Source: Paraescarpia echinospica
Lineage: Eukaryota > Annelida > Polychaeta > Sabellida > Siboglinidae
Assembly: GCA_020002185.1 (NCBI GenBank)
Contig: CM034531.1
Coordinates: forward strand, 83,083,608 to 83,147,607
DNA: 64,000 nucleotides
Direction: 5' to 3'
Shown: piece by piece, positions 59,859 through 64,000 of the stretch
Position numbering within the stretch: the first letter of the stretch is position 1
How the letters are laid out: each line of letters opens with the position of its first letter
Program-made: the position numbers and the translations under genes
The notes under the pieces: model-generated
What the model was told of the DNA's origin: nothing
What the model saw: only the letters and a program-made list of their open reading frames with translations
Database searches by the model: none

Positions 59859-60517
59859 CATCTCGGCATCCCGAAAAGCGCGCCAAAAATATGCATATTC
59901 GAAAATGTCTGGATGTACACCATAAAATGTGGAATTTCTAATTCATTGATTTTTTGTGTGGCTTGGACGTGGAAATAGATAGTAGGATGTAATATAACAT
60001 GAATTCGAGCAATATATGTTTTTATTCCCTTTAAGCCACTAGACCCCTGTTAAACTGGACAGTTGCCTGTAGGTTTTAAACTGTGTCAAACAGTGAGGCT
60101 ACCTTTTGCTCTCAAATAATCTGTCCTCTTAGTTTTACACATAGACATAATCTGGCATAACTTGATAAGTCTTTGTAGCAACACATTTGTACTTCCAGTG
60201 TATCATTGCAACATAACATACATATTACATACTGTGTGCCACATTAGAATGTTGTACATGTAATATTTCCATGCAATCTATTTGCATATATAATGTAAAA
60301 CTTCAACAGCCGTTTTCTTCATTTTCACTTATTGATCCCTACCATGTTCAATGCTCCATAACTTTGCCAATTTTTGTAGCAGTCATATTTTTTTAAACCT
60401 TGTAAAGCACCCTACCAAACCTTTACAAGGATGTAAGAAAACAATGTTACAATTTTTCCGACTTATCACTCATTTGGTCAGCTGGGGTCACATATAGACG
60501 TATTAGTCCAAAGGACT

Positions 60518-60852
60518 TCAGGGCCACTTGGCCCATTTTTTTTTTATACAAAGTACATTTCAACCCCCCTCGGAGTTAATTAAGGGGATTCTGTTCGGAG
60601 GCGATTCTGTCCAGAGGGGATTCTGTTCGGAGGCGATTTTGTCCTGGATTTTATATATATATATGCAGCTTGGCAAGTAAGTATAGAATTAGACGTTATT
60701 CGAAGCACGTACCACGAATAATAACAACACTTTCTTATTTCCGATGGCTGACTTGTACTTTGTAGACCGGGGAGGTGATCACACATTGCTCTAGCAGGAA
60801 ATGGAAAATGATTTTGTGATGAGAATAACTGAGTTTAGATAAGTAGGGATAT
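60518..60852 (+). other. Non-coding stretch with short tandem and dispersed repeat
   Basis: Holds a GATTCTGTTCGGAGGC-type tandem (about 60588-60640), a TA run, and dispersed repeat copy 2. Confidence 0.5.
60666..60722 (+). repeat. Dispersed repeat, copy 2
   Basis: GCTTGGCAAGTAAGTATAG and AATTAGACGTTATTCGAAGC match 52616-52672. Confidence 0.75.
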
Positions 60853-61030
60853 CCCTCCACCTGTAAGATAGGTGAACTCCGCCAATTCCCTCCACCTGTT
60901 AGATAGGTGAACTCTGCCAATTCCCTCCACCTGTAAGATAGGTGAACTCCGCCAATTCCAACCACCTGTAAGATAGGTGAACTCTCTCAACCAATTCCCA
61001 CCACCGGTAAGATAGGTGAACTCTGCCAAT
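60853..61030. repeat. Minisatellite, ~35-38-bp unit, about 5 copies
   Basis: Units contain CCCTCCACCTGTAAGATAGG and TGAACTCCGCCAATT. The fourth copy carries a small insertion, CTCTCAAC. Confidence 0.9.
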
Positions 61031-61247
61031 TTCATCCACTGAGATTTTGTGGGCGAGATTCTGAAATGAGGCATGTCTTGATAAGTGTTGTATCCGGTAC
61101 ATTCTGGTCAACTGCTGCTGCTGTGATATGTTTATGTGGCCAGGATATCTTGTCTTAGGAGAAAAAACTTCTTCCAGTGACAGAACTGGATCACTGCCTG
61201 CATTTTGTGTGCGCCGTCAGCTGCATAAGAATTGCCTAAGCAAGCGG

Positions 61248-61318
61248 TGCTTGGGATGCTTGGGGTGCTTGGGATGCTTGGGGTGCCTGGGGTGCTTGGG
61301 GTGCTTGGGGTGCCTGGT
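61248..61318. repeat. Short tandem repeat, 10-bp unit, about 7 copies
   Basis: GGTGCTTGGG and GGATGCTTGG variants alternate; the strand is G-rich. Confidence 0.9.
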
Positions 61319-61404
61319 TGTGCAATTGAGTTGGCTTCTTTTAAAAGATGATAAAACATAATCCCAGGCGTGACATTTGCAGTAGTTTTATTGACACTTT
61401 TATG

Positions 61405-63195
61405 TGTTCTAGTTGTCTCACTCTGACACTTTATATGTGTTCTAGGTGTCTCGCTCTGACACTGACACTTTATATGTGTTCTGGGTGTCTCACTCTGACA
61501 CTTTATATGTGTTTTAGGTGTCTCACTCTGATACGGACTCTTTATATGTGTTCTAGGTGTCTCACTCTGATACGGACTCTTTATATGTGTTCTAGGTGTC
61601 TCGCACTGACACTTTATATGTGTTCCAAGTGTCTCACCCTGACACTGACACTTTATATGTGTTCTAGGTGTCTCACACTGACACGGACTCTTTATATGTG
61701 TTCTCGGTGTCTCATTCTGACACTGACACTTTATATGTGTTCTAGGTGTCTCATCCTGACACTGACACTTTATATGTGTTCTAGGTGTCTCATTCTGACA
61801 CTTTATATGTGTTCCAAGTGTCTTACTCTGACACTGACACTTTATATGTGTTCTAGGTGTCTCACTCTGACACTGACACTTTATATGTGTTCTAGGTGTC
61901 TCACTCTGACACTGACACTTTATATGTGTTCTAGGTGTCTCACTCTGACACTGACACTTTATATGTGTTCTAGGTGTCTCACTCTGACACGTACTCTTTA
62001 TATGTGTTCTAGATGTCTCATTCTGACACTGACACTTTATATGTGTTCTAGGTGTCTCACTCTGACACGGACTCTTTATATGTGTTCTCGGTGTATCATT
62101 CTGACACTGACACTTTATATGTGTTCTAGATGTCTCATTCTGACACTGACACTTTATATGTGTTCTAGGTGTCTCACTCTGACACGGACTCTTTATATGT
62201 GTTCTCGGTGTCTCATTCTGACACTGACACTTTATGTGTTCTAGGTGTCTCCCTCTGACACTGACGCTTTATATGTGTTCTAGGTGTCTCACTCTGACAC
62301 GTACTCTTTATATGTGTTCTAGGTGTCTCATTCTGACACTTACACTTTATATGTGTTCTAGGTGTCTCACTCTGACACTCACAATTTATATATGTTCTAG
62401 GTGTCTCACTCTGACACTGACACTTTATATGTGTTCTAGGTGTCTCACTTTGACACATACTCTTTATATGTGTTCTAGGTGTCTCACTCTGACACTGACA
62501 CTTTATATGTGTTCTAGGTGTCTCACTCTGACACTGACTCTTTATATGTGTTCTCGGTGTCTCATTCTGACACTGACACTTTATATGTGTTCTAGGTGTC
62601 TCATTCTGACACTGACACTTTATATGTGTTCTAGGTGTCTCACTCTGACACGGACTCTTTATATGTGTTCTAGGTGTCTCATTCTGACACTGACACTTTA
62701 TATGTGTTCTAGGTGTCTCATTCTGACACTTTATATGTGTTCCAAGTGTCTCACTCTGACACTGACACTTTATATGTATTCTAGGTGTCTCACTCTGACA
62801 CTGACACTTTATATGTGTTCTAGGTGTCTCACTCTGACACTGACACTTTATATGTGTTCTAGGTGTCTCACTGACACGTACTCTTTATATGTGTTCTAGA
62901 TGTCTCATTCTGACACTGACACTTTATATGTGTTCTAGGTGTCTCCCTCTGACACTGACACTTTATATGTGTTCTAGGTGTCTCACTCTGACACGGACTC
63001 TTTATATGTGTTCTCGGTGTCTCATTCTGACACCGACACTTTATATGTGTTCTAGATGTCTCATTCTGACACTGACACTTTATATGTGTTCTAGGTGTCT
63101 CACTCTGACACGGACACTTTATATGTTCTAGGTGTCTCACTCCGACACTGACACTTTATGTGTTCTAGGTGTCTCATTCTGACACTTTATGTGAG
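61405..63195. repeat. Large minisatellite, 39-bp unit, about 45 copies
   Basis: The unit is TCTCACTCTGACACTGACAC plus TTTATATGTGTTCTAGGTG. Shorter copies of 33 bp lack one GACACT. Sequence types (CTGACAC, CGGACTC, CGTACTC; CTAGGTG, CTCGGTG, CTAGATG) recur in groups, indicating duplication of multi-unit blocks. Both lengths are multiples of three, so a 13-residue cycle, CSRCLTLTLTLYM, stays open for 298 and 221 codons. I regard this as artefact. Confidence 0.96.
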
Positions 63196-63956
63196 AGAGC
63201 ATAAAAGGACTCGCATTCAAGTCAGCTTTCTGCCGCTTTCTTTAGCAGCTGTGCAAATGTTGACCCTCGATAAATCTTCTATTCAGATTGCCCCCTGCGA
63301 GGGATTATGAGCAGGCCTTGGGTAATAGTAATAGTAATAGTAACAATTACAAATATTGAAGTAATACTGATATGTTGAACAAAACAAACTCAGTGTAGTA
63401 GTAATAGGAAGCAATGTAATAGTAATTGACCTATTACTTTTATATTACTATTGAACATTTCAATCAAATTTCAACTATAAAACAATTCCTTTTCATTAGG
63501 TTGTAGATTCCACTAGTTTCTCCAGGTTTAATGGTTGCTCCCCTTTGTCAACTTGAGCATTGCTCTTATGAAGTTTTACCCTAGAGTTTTATGAGCGTTT
63601 ACCTAGCAAGAGACACTGATACAGTGTGACTGCTGCATTGACTAAAGGGATTAAACTGGGCTTTCACTGCTTTGAAGCCAGTTCTGCCAAGTGCCAAGTT
63701 GCCAACTGCCCTTTTCAAGTAAGCCACCCAGCACCAAGCAACAGTAGAGCAATGTGGTTTAATTAGACCAATATAATCCACCTAGTTATGTGTCATTGAC
63801 TATTGCGTTTGTCTTCGTTCCAGTATGGTATTTAAATATAAACATATATGTTGTATATATGAACATATATATGTTGTATCCTTAGTCAATGTAGTTAGTA
63901 TATTGTACTAGATATGGTATATACTATATACATATATTTTGTTGTAAATATTTATG
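63196..63956 (+). other. Non-coding stretch
   Basis: A short TAGTAA tandem lies at about 63326-63345 and TATATG repeats at 63840-63950. No gene seen. Confidence 0.5.
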
Positions 63957-64000
63957 ATTTTTAGTCCTTTGGCCGAAGGTTCAAGGGACTATTGCCATCA
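63957..64000 (+). mobile_element. Composite repeat family, copy E (left end only, cut by window edge)
   Basis: ATTTTTAGTCCTTTGGCCG followed by AAGGTTCAAGGGACTATTGC is the same left terminus as copy A. The rest lies outside the window. Confidence 0.7.

Larger units (their letters stand above)
58436..60030. mobile_element. TTAA-flanked foldback element (Kolobok- or piggyBac-like), 1595 bp
   Basis: TTAA flanks both sides (58432-58435 and 60031-60034), and copies A and B show the uninterrupted site ATTAAGCCACTAG, with one TTAA. The ends AGGAAATAAAAATA and, in reverse complement, AGGGAATAAAAACA are short TIRs. Inside are long inverted arms. There is no transposase, so it is non-autonomous. TTAA duplication fits both Kolobok and piggyBac; the AGG start favours Kolobok. 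Confidence 0.75.
57907..60517 (+). mobile_element. Composite repeat family, copy D (5'-truncated, interrupted)
   Basis: It begins within the antisense RT region (CATTTTTGTATATGTTGT near 57909) and continues to 58435. A 1595-bp TTAA-flanked element interrupts it; it resumes at 60031 with TTAAGCCACTAGACCC and ends with the 3' hairpin AGTCC (60505-60509) and GGACT (60513-60517). Copies C and D overlap in content, so D is not simply the rest of C. Confidence 0.7.

Noticed and set aside
59548..59886. 112-codon minus frame matching a + frame at 58630-58941
   Set aside because: The match is caused by the foldback arms being reverse complements of each other, not by paralogous genes.
61348..62899. 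298- and 221-codon + frames resembling a Cys-rich repeat protein
   Set aside because: They coincide exactly with the 39-bp minisatellite and have no signal peptide, splice signals or unique flanking coding sequence.

Overview
This is a 64-kb piece of animal genomic DNA. It is AT-rich, has long introns, and is full of minisatellites and decayed transposons. Nothing in it is prokaryotic: no operons, no dense long ORFs, no CRISPR. The mix of CR1/Rex1-like LINEs, a ZNF862-type hAT element, a PIF/Harbinger-like MITE and a TTAA-flanked foldback element suggests a marine invertebrate, such as a lophotrochozoan or a basal deuterostome like amphioxus. The species cannot be fixed from the sequence alone.

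The one host gene I recognise is on the + strand. It is the variable 5' half of an AMP-activated protein kinase gamma-subunit gene of the PRKAG2 type. A 564-bp exon (15297-15860) opens with the DLS(S/A)FAMPLLDxDL motif known from PRKAG2 and continues into a Ser/Pro/Arg-rich linker. Downstream exons at 17841-17886, 25231-25308 and, as an inference, 41374-41465 join it in consistent phases (0, 1, 1, 0). A candidate alternative first exon (37241-37295) ends in the same phase, as expected of a short isoform. The CBS-domain exons that bind AMP/ATP are not in the window and should lie beyond 64 kb. If this model holds, everything from 15.3 kb onward is exon or intron of this gene.

Layout. 1-15.3 kb (upstream or intronic): a minisatellite, a decayed multi-fragment transposon ORF on the minus strand (1.6-3.6 kb) with an internal 24-bp coding repeat, a CR1/Rex1-like LINE split by about 1.45 kb of foreign DNA (5.4-8.0 kb), a second LINE tail (11.1-11.9 kb) and more minisatellites. 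15.3-25.3 kb: PRKAG2-like exons, with a 2.1-kb composite repeat and a possible LTR fragment in the intron between them. 25.3-41.4 kb: a very long intron with a Harbinger-like MITE (27.7-28.3 kb), two back-to-back minisatellites (28.9-31.0 kb) and a near-complete 3.77-kb hAT transposon with TIRs and a 7-bp target duplication (31.3-35.1 kb). 41.5-53 kb: mostly minisatellites, one of them 1.6 kb long. 53.4-60.5 kb: three further copies of the composite repeat, one carrying a nested TTAA foldback element that itself contains a tRNA-like SINE insertion. 61.4-63.2 kb: a large 39-bp minisatellite. A fifth composite-repeat copy starts at the right edge.

About one sixth of the window (my estimate, roughly 10.5 kb) is tandem repeat. 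The long ORFs there are by-products of repeat periodicity, not genes. The least explained item is the 2.1-2.3 kb composite repeat family: hairpin termini, an embedded antisense reverse-transcriptase fragment, and five copies in one window.
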